Source of the DNA: Microcaldota archaeon | GTDB lineage: Archaea > Micrarchaeota > Micrarchaeia > Anstonellales > Bilamarchaeaceae | NCBI GenBank assembly: GCA_018813505.1 | Contig: JAHJBM010000087.1 | Coordinates: 1 to 38,392 of the forward strand | DNA: 38,392 bases | Direction of reading: 5' to 3' | Shown: piece after piece, positions 1-7,810 of the stretch | How positions within the stretch are numbered: position 1 is the stretch's first letter | Layout: each line of letters begins with the position of its first letter | Program-made: the position numbers and the translations under genes | The notes under the pieces: model-generated | Seen by the model: the letters and a program-made list of their open reading frames with translations, nothing else | Database searches by the model: none | Told to the model about the DNA's origin: nothing

Positions 1-2
1 AA

Positions 3-65
3 GGTATGTCTTTAAGGGAAAAATTAAGACAAAAGAAGCTGGATGCAAAAAAGAAAAAGAAGTGA
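3..65 (+). CDS. 3' end of a gene entering from the left edge
   Basis: One frame is open from the window edge to a TGA at 63-65 and encodes a short tail ending in LDAKKKKK. A lysine-rich C-terminus is common in archaeal nucleic-acid-binding proteins, but too little is visible to identify the gene. An ATG at 6 could make it a 19-codon ORF; a truncated upstream gene is more likely. Confidence 0.35.
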   Translation, partial: GMSLREKLRQKKLDAKKKKK

Positions 66-234
66 AATTATCTTTTTTCTTAGTGTACTACCACATTTAT
101 TAACCTTTCGACACATATAATATAGATTATGGATGATGACATAGTTAAACGGATAATTAATATGCTTAGAAGCATATCGATCAGAAAACAAACAGAAGAA
201 GATCCAAAAAAAGAAAGGTACTGATGAACTAGAA

Positions 235-987
235 ATGCTGAGAAACCAGTACTTAAAAGCAAATGAAAATGATGGAGACCAACTAATTTTAAGAGCAGTA
301 AAACAAGCGATGTGCGGTGTTGATCTGAACTCGGAAAATTTAGCAAAAAACCGCGAATATCGTGATTTCGTATATAACTGTCAGGAGAAAGCAAAAAGAA
401 TACTTGATATTCCTGAATTAAGAGAAACTACGATTGTACTGGCAATCGAAGGTGTAGGAGAACATGCAATCGTTGCTTGTAGTTGTAGCAGAAACGCGAC
501 TAAAAACCTAAATCGAGAGAACAGAGCACGTGTTTACAAAGTTCTTGAAAACGCAAGAGATTCGATTACAAGCGTTGCTTTTGCGATGAGTTGGCATGAC
601 GGGGATTTGAACGAATTTGGCCATCACCTCATACCCGTAGTAAAGAGATTTGCTGAACAGGGGGTTGATGATTTTAAACAAGAAGATATGTGGAGAATGC
701 TGAAGGAATTTGTAATGGATTCTTACGGGACAGTACCGACAAAATGTAAAGTAACAGATGAGGTAATGTTTGAGATTGTCAAGATATTTGCAAAAAATGG
801 ATTCTGGGCAAACCTGACTTTTATTTCCAATGTTGAACGATTCAGCGAAGTGGTACGACAAACAGCTAGAATGGCATTAAAGAATATGGAAATACCGACA
901 ATACACATGAAGATCACAGATTGTAGAACAGGAAAAACAACCGAAATACCGATTCGTAAGGAAACACGACCAAATAGATTGAACTAG
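235..987 (+). CDS. Hypothetical protein, start probably frameshifted
   Basis: This 250-residue ORF is soluble, charged and mostly helical-looking, with no signal peptide, membrane segment or motif I recognise. There is a short cysteine patch (ACSCSRN) around residue 82. The ATG at 235 has no clear ribosome site. The frame stays open upstream to base 157 without an ATG. A separate frame starts with ATG at 129, about 26 bases after the TATA-like TTTATTAA at 93-100, the spacing seen for leaderless genes elsewhere in this window. That frame stops at 222-224. Removing one A from the A-run at 206-211 joins the two frames into one protein beginning MDDDIVKRIINML. I think the true gene spans 129-987. 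Function unknown. Confidence 0.6.
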   Translation: MLRNQYLKANENDGDQLILRAVKQAMCGVDLNSENLAKNREYRDFVYNCQEKAKRILDIPELRETTIVLAIEGVGEHAIVACSCSRNATKNLNRENRARVYKVLENARDSITSVAFAMSWHDGDLNEFGHHLIPVVKRFAEQGVDDFKQEDMWRMLKEFVMDSYGTVPTKCKVTDEVMFEIVKIFAKNGFWANLTFISNVERFSEVVRQTARMALKNMEIPTIHMKITDCRTGKTTEIPIRKETRPNRLN

Positions 988-1047
988 GGCATTGAATCGA
1001 AAATAGGAATTGAATACGAAAAGAAGTGAGAGATAGTTCAATTAATT

Positions 1048-2202
1048 CTAGATTTTCTTCATATATCTCTCGATTCGGTTAAATGCTTCTTCCAATTGTT
1101 CAGGTTGTGGAAGAAACACAAGCCTGAAATATTTCTCATTAAGAGTTGGTGCAAACCCGGAACCAGGAACAGTAACGACCCCTTCTTTGAGCAGACCGTG
1201 CACAAATTCAGTATCATTTTTCCATGGGCCATCGACTTTTACAAATGCATAGAAAGCACCCTTTGGTGCTGCGAGTGTTAGGCCATCAATTTCATTGCAT
1301 CGTTTTACGAGTATATCACGGCGTTTTTTGAGCTCGCTATTGAATTCTTTAATATGATTGTGAGGTCCTTTTATTGCGGAGATGTAAGCCCTTTGCATTT
1401 CCCAGTTCACTGAAAGCCTTTGATTGCATAAGCGCTGGATGGTTTCCTTTATGTCATCCCATCCTTCTCCCTGGAATGAAAGATATGCCACCCTTGCACC
1501 AGGATAGAGGTAATTCTTTGACATGCTATTGCCAGAAACAACTGGCACATCCTTTGAAAATCTTCTGAGCGGGGTCATCTCACCATCAAACACCATTTGA
1601 TCATAAACATCATCTGCGATTATAGGTAGTTTGTATTCACCTGCCAGATCGATTATGCCCTGAAGGGTTTTCCTTGAATAAACCGCACCAGTGGGATTGT
1701 TTGGATTTATCACAGTGATTGCAGTAGTAAACTCGTTGATGCGTTTTCTCATGCTATCAAGATCTGGTTCGAAATTTTCATCGCAACCATAGAATTCAAT
1801 GGTACCATAACTGATCCGTTCTTTTGTAAGATATAATGGATATGTTGGCGTTGGAAGTAGGATGTTCCTTCCTGGATCAAGCATTGCCTGGAAAACAAAA
1901 TCAATCCCCTCACTTAATCCTGCGGTGATAAAAACATCATCAGGTGAAACATGTTCATATTCTGCAACGGTTTTTCTAAGTTCCGGATCACCTTCAGATG
2001 GAGCATAGCCAGAGTAGTTCTGGTCAAGGGCTTCTTTTACCGCATCAAGAATATGTTTTGGTGGCCTAAAGCCAAATGGCGCAGGATCACCTATATTCAG
2101 ATAAATCATATCTGTACCCTGGGCTTCGATTTTCTTTGCTGCCTGTACTATGTCCCTTATTGGATATGAAACTAGCTCACTTCTTTTTGATGGTTCTATC
2201 AT
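1048..2202 (-). CDS. Class I/II PLP aminotransferase (alanine/aspartate type)
   Basis: A 384-residue fold-type I aminotransferase that would move an amino group between an amino acid and a 2-oxo acid in the cytoplasm. The N-terminal YLNIGDPAPFGF motif, the NPNNPTGAVY loop and the Schiff-base lysine in SGNSMSKNY, followed by PGARVAY, are all present. Length is normal for the family. The order of motifs resembles archaeal AlaT-like alanine aminotransferases, but substrate cannot be read from sequence. The start has an AAGGTG ribosome site 6 bases upstream, and a TATA-like TTATAAAT lies about 60 bases upstream. It is transcribed away from the convergent orphan at 235-987 and looks monocistronic. 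Confidence 0.9.
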   Translation of the reverse strand: MIEPSKRSELVSYPIRDIVQAAKKIEAQGTDMIYLNIGDPAPFGFRPPKHILDAVKEALDQNYSGYAPSEGDPELRKTVAEYEHVSPDDVFITAGLSEGIDFVFQAMLDPGRNILLPTPTYPLYLTKERISYGTIEFYGCDENFEPDLDSMRKRINEFTTAITVINPNNPTGAVYSRKTLQGIIDLAGEYKLPIIADDVYDQMVFDGEMTPLRRFSKDVPVVSGNSMSKNYLYPGARVAYLSFQGEGWDDIKETIQRLCNQRLSVNWEMQRAYISAIKGPHNHIKEFNSELKKRRDILVKRCNEIDGLTLAAPKGAFYAFVKVDGPWKNDTEFVHGLLKEGVVTVPGSGFAPTLNEKYFRLVFLPQPEQLEEAFNRIERYMKKI

Positions 2203-2320
2203 ATTGACACCTTAGAATAGTTTAACGCCTCTGCGTATTTGCTATCTATTGCTGGTAGTTGTTTAAATTTATAACTGTCAAGTACTGGAATTTCGACATA
2301 AGACGATGGTGAATAAAAAA

Positions 2321-2686
2321 TCATGTCTGCAATGATAATGTCAACGTCGTCAACTGACCATCATAAATAACAGTTTTTGTAATAGAAACAGTCTTTGAAT
2401 GTACCTTATCAGCACTGTTACGGCAGCTTGTGAATACTATGCCGTCAATAAAAACGCATAGGCCTGTTTGTTCTTTTATGATATCAAGATCTTTTTCCAG
2501 TCCAGGCCTGCTCGGATCATCAAAATCCTTGAAATTGTCTCTTAGATATAGTACCCTCCATGCATCTTCGGCAAGCTGGATATGGTAAAGCGAATTTGCC
2601 TGAGTATCATAGGAAAATGAAGGAATAATGTATGAACAGACAAACACGAAAAATAAAAAAGAAATTAACGCTTCAAATGACTGCAT
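2321..2686 (-). CDS. Small pilin-like membrane protein, fourth gene of the cluster
   Basis: The ORF track starts this frame at 2836, but the upstream part overlaps the neighbouring gene. The ATG at 2686 follows a GGTGG ribosome site that overlaps the end of the preceding gene, so I place the start there (121 residues). The protein begins MQSFEALISFLFFVFVCSY, a hydrophobic helix with a glutamate early in it, as in mature type IV pilins, followed by a polar domain with two cysteines. It is the last gene of a minus-strand operon of four similarly built proteins. Inferred role: minor pilin or part of a surface filament. No specific family recognised. Confidence 0.65.
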   Translation of the reverse strand: MQSFEALISFLFFVFVCSYIIPSFSYDTQANSLYHIQLAEDAWRVLYLRDNFKDFDDPSRPGLEKDLDIIKEQTGLCVFIDGIVFTSCRNSADKVHSKTVSITKTVIYDGQLTTLTLSLQT

Positions 2687-2687
2687 A

Positions 2688-3212
2688 TCAACCACCACAT
2701 ACAAAAAGCCTTGCGATTTGCCGGTCATCGCCAACAGCGACAATACGATAGATACATACTGAAAAATCCTGGGATGGCTTGTCAAGGGAAATAAAAATTG
2801 CATCGAGTGCCGTCTTGCGCCGTATTGATTCTGCATAGGTTTCAGTTATCGCATTTTCGTCAATCCAATTTGGGTATTTGATGCCATTACTTTTTCTTGC
2901 CAGTCCAGTTTTCACGCTATAATCGGCAGCCATAACAAGCTTATTGAAAACCTGTTGATCATGTGAATAGCCTGAGGTTGAATAAGACGTGTATGCGACC
3001 ATGGAGATAGTGTAGTGTGCCATCATCACGATGCAAAGCAGACTCACCAACGCATCAAACATCATGAAACCATGTTTGTTCGATTTTTTGTTTACCTGAA
3101 TAGCTGGCACAGCATAGCTATTGTTTGGAACTGTGCCTGATAGGAACAGTGTTGAGAAGCGATGAAATGCAGAAAGAAGATAAATGCCCTTGTTTGACCT
3201 AGATAGGTTCAT
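2688..3212 (-). CDS. Pilin-like membrane protein, third gene of the cluster
   Basis: I choose the ATG at 3212 because GAGGTTG sits about 8 bases upstream; the track start at 3236 lacks one. The product is about 174 residues. A long polar leader is followed by KHGFMMFDALVSLLCIVMM, which has the glycine, hydrophobic helix and acidic residue typical of a prepilin cleavage region. A GTG just upstream (VPAIQVNKK) would give a shorter and more normal leader, so the start is uncertain. The C-terminal domain is polar and ends CGG. The first 14 bases overlap the end of the preceding gene, suggesting coupled translation. Probably a minor pilin. Confidence 0.6.
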   Translation of the reverse strand: MNLSRSNKGIYLLSAFHRFSTLFLSGTVPNNSYAVPAIQVNKKSNKHGFMMFDALVSLLCIVMMAHYTISMVAYTSYSTSGYSHDQQVFNKLVMAADYSVKTGLARKSNGIKYPNWIDENAITETYAESIRRKTALDAIFISLDKPSQDFSVCIYRIVAVGDDRQIARLFVCGG

Positions 3213-3540
3213 TGTTGTCAACCTCGAATATGCCATCGATTTCTATTGTCTCGCTTTCGTGCTCGACATGGAATCGTCCGTTTTCAATCTGGTATGCGAT
3301 ATTCTCATCCCTGAAATCAAAATACATGTCAATACCTGAATTCAGCCATGCCTGCACAGCAGCTGCAGCAGCACTTGCCTGGTTAATGCGCTCGAAATCG
3401 TTGATTTTTTCAATGATCCCCTGATTCTGTGCAATCAAAGAACCGCCAATCAAAGAAACTGCCATCAACATCGCAAGAAATCCGAACATGAACTCGATTG
3501 ATACCTGTGCTTTCAAGTTGCGGCTGAATTGGTAAGTCAC
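3199..3540 (-). CDS. Class III signal peptide (archaeal pilin-like) protein
   Basis: A 113-residue protein with a clear archaeal class III signal: basic leader, then KAQVSIEF and a hydrophobic stretch (FMFGFLAMLMAVSLIGGSLI). In this family the prepilin peptidase (EppA/PibD type) cuts before the glutamine. A soluble acidic domain follows. Translation starts at a GTG whose bases overlap the TGA of the upstream gene (GTGA), so it is coupled to it. This is the best-supported pilin-type subunit of the four-gene cluster and anchors the reading of its neighbours. No assembly ATPase or peptidase is in the window. Confidence 0.8.
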   Translation of the reverse strand: MTYQFSRNLKAQVSIEFMFGFLAMLMAVSLIGGSLIAQNQGIIEKINDFERINQASAAAAAVQAWLNSGIDMYFDFRDENIAYQIENGRFHVEHESETIEIDGIFEVDNNEPI

Positions 3541-4109
3541 CGGATCACCATCCCCTTAGGTATGTGTGCTTTTGCACTGATATCGAATTTTTCAGACTCA
3601 ATCGCAATCCTTACATCACCAACAAACCGAATGTAATCCAACGAATGGCTGTTTTTTGCCAGTGGATCGAATTTCGTAAATGCCTGCACAACAGGAATTG
3701 AAATTGAAACATAAAAATCAGGATCAAATGTATAACTCTTGAGAGAATCCAACTGTGCAGTTGCATAGTTTTCAGCTTCTTTTCGTGCATCTGATTCCCG
3801 GAAACATGAATCGCACATTCTCGTATCGCAGCGGTTTGGAGCCCTTGGATCAGGAGAACACCCAGCATCAGGACAATGACCGCAATTCTTTATGTCATGA
3901 CTAGAATCATAGACAAAAAAACCGTCTGTGGCACCCAGTCTTGCTGATTCCAAAATTAGTTCCTTGGCATTCATCTGTAGCGAATAAGTGCGTGAGATCA
4001 CGATGGATTTGGAAAAATCAGAATTGTTTACGGCTATCGAAAGCTGGATAAGAGAAAAGATAATGATTAGTGAAACAAATACGACCAAAAACGACAGATA
4101 TCCCCTCAT
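3537..4109 (-). CDS. Membrane-anchored protein with a cysteine cluster, first gene of the pilin-like operon
   Basis: 190 residues. It opens with a hydrophobic helix (YLSFLVVFVSLIIIFSLIQLSIAV) after a two-residue basic start, so it is anchored with its body outside or acts as a pilin-like subunit. Residues about 77-102 hold a dense cysteine set, CGHCPDAGC then CDTRMCDSC, which could bind metal or form disulfides. A TATA-like TTTTAATATC lies about 35 bases upstream, so this is probably the promoter-proximal gene of the 4109-to-2321 operon. The stop overlaps the next gene's start. I do not recognise the family. Confidence 0.65.
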   Translation of the reverse strand: MRGYLSFLVVFVSLIIIFSLIQLSIAVNNSDFSKSIVISRTYSLQMNAKELILESARLGATDGFFVYDSSHDIKNCGHCPDAGCSPDPRAPNRCDTRMCDSCFRESDARKEAENYATAQLDSLKSYTFDPDFYVSISIPVVQAFTKFDPLAKNSHSLDYIRFVGDVRIAIESEKFDISAKAHIPKGMVIR

Positions 4110-4179
4110 TCAATCCCCCGATTACAAATAAGGGGAGAAGATATTAAAACGTATTGAAAAGGAGAAAAGGAGATAAAAG

Positions 4180-4362
4180 TTACTTTACTCTTATCGCATA
4201 GCTACCTACGACATTAACTCCTACGACTTTTGCAATTTCAGATTTTTCAGGTTCGAGTATGATGATAGTACCGGAATATTTATCAGTAAGCTCGCCTTGA
4301 CATTTCGGACAAAGTTTGTCCTTTGTCACAACAATATAGTTACATTGCTTGCACGCTCTCAT
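4180..4362 (-). CDS. spt4: Transcription elongation factor Spt4
   Basis: A 60-residue zinc protein with CKQC near the N-terminus and CPKC about a dozen residues later, followed by the conserved body ending VVGSYAIRVK. This matches archaeal Spt4 (once called RpoE''), the partner of Spt5/NusG that clamps RNA polymerase for processive elongation. Its ATG overlaps the stop of rpo7 by four bases (ATGA), the usual rpo7-spt4 pairing in archaea. Length is normal. Confidence 0.95.
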   Translation of the reverse strand: MRACKQCNYIVVTKDKLCPKCQGELTDKYSGTIIILEPEKSEIAKVVGVNVVGSYAIRVK

Positions 4363-4952
4363 TTACCATCACCTTTTTTCTCTGCCTTTGCATGTTTCTC
4401 TACTTTTTTCGCAGGTGGTTTTTTCTCTACCCATTCTTGCTTGCCAAGACCATCAGGACGCATTGTAAGTCCGATTTTTGTATCAGAAGAGGTTGATTTC
4501 AAACTTACTGTAGATACCTTGACAATAACAATATCCCCTTTTTTCAAGGTTCTTTTAAGTGCCTTGGAACCCAATGTCTTGGATTTTTTATCATAATAGA
4601 ATTTTTCCCGATCGATTTGGGATACGTGAAGTAGTCCCTGGAATGGACCGATCGATGCGAATGCACCGAATTCCACGACTTCCTTTATCTCTGCATTGTA
4701 AACCTCATTTACATTTGGCAGAAATACAAGTGTCTCGAACTGGACAGAATAATATGCACCACAATCACCTGGAATAACAATACCATCCGTAAGTACACTG
4801 GGATTGTTTATGGATAGTACAATACCCAGATCTTTGTAGATACGACCTTCGTAACGTTCCCTGACAATTGATAAAACTGCATTTTCAAGAGTACTACCAA
4901 ACATTGATGGTGGTATTCTAACCCGGTCTTCGATTATTTTTAGATAATACAT
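4359..4952 (-). CDS. rpo7: RNA polymerase subunit Rpo7 (RpoE')
   Basis: 197 residues. The N-terminal half (YYLKIIEDRVRIPPSMFG onward) is the RNP-like tip domain and the second half is an S1/OB domain (GAFASIGPFQGLLHVSQI), as expected for Rpo7, which forms the polymerase stalk with Rpo4. A basic low-complexity tail of about 25 residues (KKPPAKKVEKHAKAEKK) extends past the family's normal end and may add RNA contact. The start follows a strong GGAGGT. The leader carries a 19-bp palindrome and a tiny ORF, described separately. Rpo4 is not in this window. Confidence 0.95.
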   Translation of the reverse strand: MYYLKIIEDRVRIPPSMFGSTLENAVLSIVRERYEGRIYKDLGIVLSINNPSVLTDGIVIPGDCGAYYSVQFETLVFLPNVNEVYNAEIKEVVEFGAFASIGPFQGLLHVSQIDREKFYYDKKSKTLGSKALKRTLKKGDIVIVKVSTVSLKSTSSDTKIGLTMRPDGLGKQEWVEKKPPAKKVEKHAKAEKKGDGK

Positions 4953-4974
4953 AATTTGACCTCCGTCGTTCGCC

Positions 4975-4993
4975 TTCCATCATCATGATGGAA
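4975..4993. promoter_or_regulatory. 19-bp palindrome in the rpo7-spt4 leader
   Basis: Nine-base arms TTCCATCAT/ATGATGGAA flank one central base, 23 bases before the rpo7 start codon and just upstream of its GGAGGT. In RNA it could form a hairpin near the ribosome site; in DNA it could be an operator. Position argues for control of rpo7-spt4. Confidence 0.5.
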
Positions 4994-5000
4994 AGAGAGT

Positions 5001-5048
5001 CTAGCTAATTGCGTCATGAAGTCTTGAGTTTTGTGTCTCGTGCACCAT
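5001..5048 (-). CDS. Possible 15-residue leader peptide upstream of rpo7
   Basis: A TATA-like TTTATAAA at 5083-5090 should start transcription near 5058-5060. The first ATG after that begins a 15-codon ORF (MVHETQNSRLHDAIS) ending with TAG just before the palindrome in front of rpo7. Its place between promoter and gene is that of a leader peptide or upstream ORF. There is no sequence evidence that it is translated, and it may be chance. Confidence 0.25.
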   Translation of the reverse strand: MVHETQNSRLHDAIS

Positions 5049-5082
5049 GAACTTATTAGCAAAAAGATATTGTAAAGTGCGA

Positions 5083-5090
5083 TTTATAAA
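5083..5090 (-). promoter_or_regulatory. TATA box for the rpo7-spt4 transcript
   Basis: TTTATAAA read on the minus strand, about 135 bases before rpo7, is the only strong TATA match in the 264-base gap between the kinase gene and rpo7. It implies a leader of about 105 bases, unusually long for this window. Confidence 0.5.
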
Positions 5091-5216
5091 GCAGAGGGTT
5101 TGGAATGTGTTTTGGTTTTCGAGATGGAAACTGCAAATTCCTTGCTCAGTTTCAGGTCCAATTCGATAAGCTTTGGATGAATTGGCTATCCTGAGGAACT
5201 GCCATTTATTAAAAAA

Positions 5217-6545
5217 TTAATCAGAATCAGTTGCTCGGACTTGTACAGTTGTTTCATTATTCGTATGGGGGTGGTTGCATGATTTGGATATTAATGCTCC
5301 CCCAAGAACAGCAACACTTAGAATTATAGTTCCAAACAATCCCCACACCCATTTTTTGATAGAACTCGCAGGTTCCTTTTGCTGAACATGAATTGGAACG
5401 CTTCTAATACGTGGATGGAGTGGTTCCATGAACCAGTGTTGTGGTGAATGTTCTGATGTTCTTGGCCTTTTGTTTGTTTCAACATTATTGGATTTAACTG
5501 GAGTGCCTTCAGGTTTTTTGCCACCATCAATTCCAAAACGAACGCCATTAGAATTGGAACCACCAGAAATTGCAACAGGTGATGGTATGCGATGTGTTGT
5601 TCTGGCTCGCATACAAGAGCCAAGTTCCCCATGAAGCTCCATCGCTGAGGATATCCTAATGCCAGGATCTTTCTCAAGACACCGGAGTATCACACGTTCC
5701 AGCTTAGGCGTCATTCCATTATTAAACTGACGTGGTGGTTGAACCAGGTAATTGACATGAGCATGTAAAAAACCAGCCCCAGACTCCCCCCTCATTGTAT
5801 AGGGGTACTTCTGAGTAAGCATCATATAAAGGATAACTCCCATTGGATAGATGTCCATACTAGACATTGCAGCAGATCCTTCTGCCTGTTCTGGTGCCAT
5901 ATACCTTGGTGTTCCGAATACCTCTCCCAATCTTCTTTCATCATCATCCCACTCACCAGTTTTAAGCGCAATACTAAAGTCAAGCAATTTTACCATAGGA
6001 TTTTGCCCAGCCTCACCTAAAACAAATATATTACCGGGTTTTATATCTCTGTGTACTATGTCATGTGAATGGACATACGCAATCGACTCGCAGACCAGTC
6101 TCATAAGTCGCAATGCCTGATCAATAGTTAACTTTTCAGTCCCATCAAGTGAATTAGGAAGTTCTTTGCCATTGAGCCATTCCAATACCATGTACATGCA
6201 CCCATTATATTCAGGTGCATTGGTTTGATCTATAACACCGCATTCGAGAAGTTCAACTATTGAAGGATGACTTAACTCAGCTAGATACCTCAGTTCTCTC
6301 TTGAAAAATCTGTTCACTGCATCGTTTCCCGCGACCCCAGGATTTTGAATCTTGATGGCGACATCTCTTTCGTGACATCCATCTTGTGAATTTGCTTTTA
6401 AAACGCGATTTCCGGCAGTAATATCAACCGTGTGTAACATATCATACATGCCACCACGATATGGTGCAAGAAAACGTGGTTCTTGCCTTTCTACAGTTAG
6501 GGCTGCATTTCCACGATATATCTTTCGTTTGTTTGCCACTGCCAT
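5217..6545 (-). CDS. Hanks-type Ser/Thr protein kinase with C-terminal membrane anchor
   Basis: About 445 residues from the GTG at 6554; the ATG at 6545 is equally possible and is used here. The kinase domain fills roughly residues 35-310: VAIK (lysine near 68), an alpha-C glutamate in KRELRYL, HRDIKPGNIF (168-176), LDFSIAL, GTPRYMAPEQAEG and DIYPMGVILYMML. This is the PknB-like bacterial layout. The DFG motif reads DFS and the glycine-rich loop is poorly formed (ITAGNRVLKA). A low-complexity linker leads to one membrane helix (WGLFGTIILSVAVLGGALI) near residue 410 and about 20 residues after it. So the kinase faces the cytoplasm with almost nothing outside. Such kinases are patchy in archaea, so transfer is plausible. 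Confidence 0.9.
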   Translation of the reverse strand: MAVANKRKIYRGNAALTVERQEPRFLAPYRGGMYDMLHTVDITAGNRVLKANSQDGCHERDVAIKIQNPGVAGNDAVNRFFKRELRYLAELSHPSIVELLECGVIDQTNAPEYNGCMYMVLEWLNGKELPNSLDGTEKLTIDQALRLMRLVCESIAYVHSHDIVHRDIKPGNIFVLGEAGQNPMVKLLDFSIALKTGEWDDDERRLGEVFGTPRYMAPEQAEGSAAMSSMDIYPMGVILYMMLTQKYPYTMRGESGAGFLHAHVNYLVQPPRQFNNGMTPKLERVILRCLEKDPGIRISSAMELHGELGSCMRARTTHRIPSPVAISGGSNSNGVRFGIDGGKKPEGTPVKSNNVETNKRPRTSEHSPQHWFMEPLHPRIRSVPIHVQQKEPASSIKKWVWGLFGTIILSVAVLGGALISKSCNHPHTNNETTVQVRATDSD

Positions 6546-6651
6546 TTTATCCACTCACACCAATAACACGTATATACATATATTATTACAAGAAACCATT
6601 AAAAACCACACTATTTTTGATATTTGAGAGAATTCTGAAAAGAAGAGAGTA

Positions 6652-6689
6652 TTTATAAAATATTTACTATTTAACAATTGTTAAATAGT
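6652..6689 (+). promoter_or_regulatory. ino1 promoter with a perfect 24-bp palindromic operator
   Basis: A TATA-like ATTTATAAA at 6651-6659 should place transcription start near 6682. Exactly there lies a perfect 24-bp palindrome at 6666-6689, half-site ACTATTTAACAA. A dimeric repressor bound there would overlap the start site. An ino1 ribosome site (GGTGAT) follows at about 10 bases before the ATG. Confidence 0.75.
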
Positions 6690-6727
6690 TGTGTTTCTAT
6701 AGGTATGATAAATAGGGTGATATTAAT

Positions 6728-7810
6728 ATGGGAAAAATAAGATGCGCAGTAGTCGGGGTAGGAAATTGCTTTGCAGGATTGGTTCAGGGAATAGAATATT
6801 ACAAACAACATCAGGAACAAAAAGTAATCGGGATTATGCATGAGAATATGGGCGGATATTCCATCCATGATATCGAATTTGTAGCGGCATTTGATGTTGA
6901 TTCAAAAAAGGTAGGTATACCACTCAACAAAGCGGTTTATGCCGAACCGAACAAAGTGAAATGGGTTGAAACACTTTCAACAATGGATGAAATCACTGTA
7001 AAACAAAGTCCACAATTAGACGGTGTAGGAACTTATGTCGAGAAAGTCGTTACACCAGTACATGAAAGACCAACAGAAGAACTGAAAAAAGAAATTTTAC
7101 ACGAATTGAAAGAAAAGAAAGTTGAAATTCTAGTCTCATATTTACCGGTTGGTTCTGATAAAGCAACAAAATTCTGGGCGCAGGTTTGTCTTGATACAAA
7201 AATCGCTTTTGTAAACTGTATGCCTTCATTTATCGCATCAGAACCAGAATGGGCTAAGAAGTTTGAGGAAGCACAAATACCCATTATTGGCGATGATATT
7301 AAGAGCCAGGTAGGGGCAACAATAGTGCATAGAACTTTGGCCAGATTATGTGACATGCGCGGAACTAAGATAGATAGAACATATCAGATCAATGTTGGTG
7401 GGAATACTGATTTTCTTACTATGAAAGACCAGGATAGATTACAATCAAAAAAGATTTCCAAAACAGAAGCAGTTCAATCCCAACTCTCACAAAGATTACC
7501 AGATGATCAGATATATGTTGGTCCATCAGATTTCATCCCATTCTTGAGCAACACCAAACTGATGTTCATGCGTATAGAAGGCCATATGTGGGCAAATATT
7601 CCTTACAATATGGAAGTTAGATTGGAAGTAGATGATAAGGCAAATAGTGCAGGAATAGTAATTGATGCGGTGAGAGCTGCAAAAATATCATTGGACAGAA
7701 AATTAGGAGGTCCGGTATGGGCAGCTTCCGCATATCTGATGAAACATCCGCCAAAGCAAATGACAGATAATGAAGCCAGAGAAGAATTGGAAAAATTTAT
7801 CAAAGGATGA
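6728..7810 (+). CDS. ino1: Inositol-1-phosphate synthase
   Basis: 360 residues, the length of the short archaeal/actinobacterial form. It converts glucose 6-phosphate to myo-inositol 1-phosphate using NAD. The N-terminal Rossmann motif is VVGVGNCFAGLVQGIEYY; the conserved IGDDIKSQVGAT and NVGGNTDFLTM segments of the active site are present. The product feeds inositol phospholipids of archaeal membranes and, in some species, di-inositol phosphate solutes. It lies alone between two divergent or convergent genes. Control by the 24-bp palindrome overlapping its start site is likely. Confidence 0.95.
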   Translation: MGKIRCAVVGVGNCFAGLVQGIEYYKQHQEQKVIGIMHENMGGYSIHDIEFVAAFDVDSKKVGIPLNKAVYAEPNKVKWVETLSTMDEITVKQSPQLDGVGTYVEKVVTPVHERPTEELKKEILHELKEKKVEILVSYLPVGSDKATKFWAQVCLDTKIAFVNCMPSFIASEPEWAKKFEEAQIPIIGDDIKSQVGATIVHRTLARLCDMRGTKIDRTYQINVGGNTDFLTMKDQDRLQSKKISKTEAVQSQLSQRLPDDQIYVGPSDFIPFLSNTKLMFMRIEGHMWANIPYNMEVRLEVDDKANSAGIVIDAVRAAKISLDRKLGGPVWAASAYLMKHPPKQMTDNEAREELEKFIKG

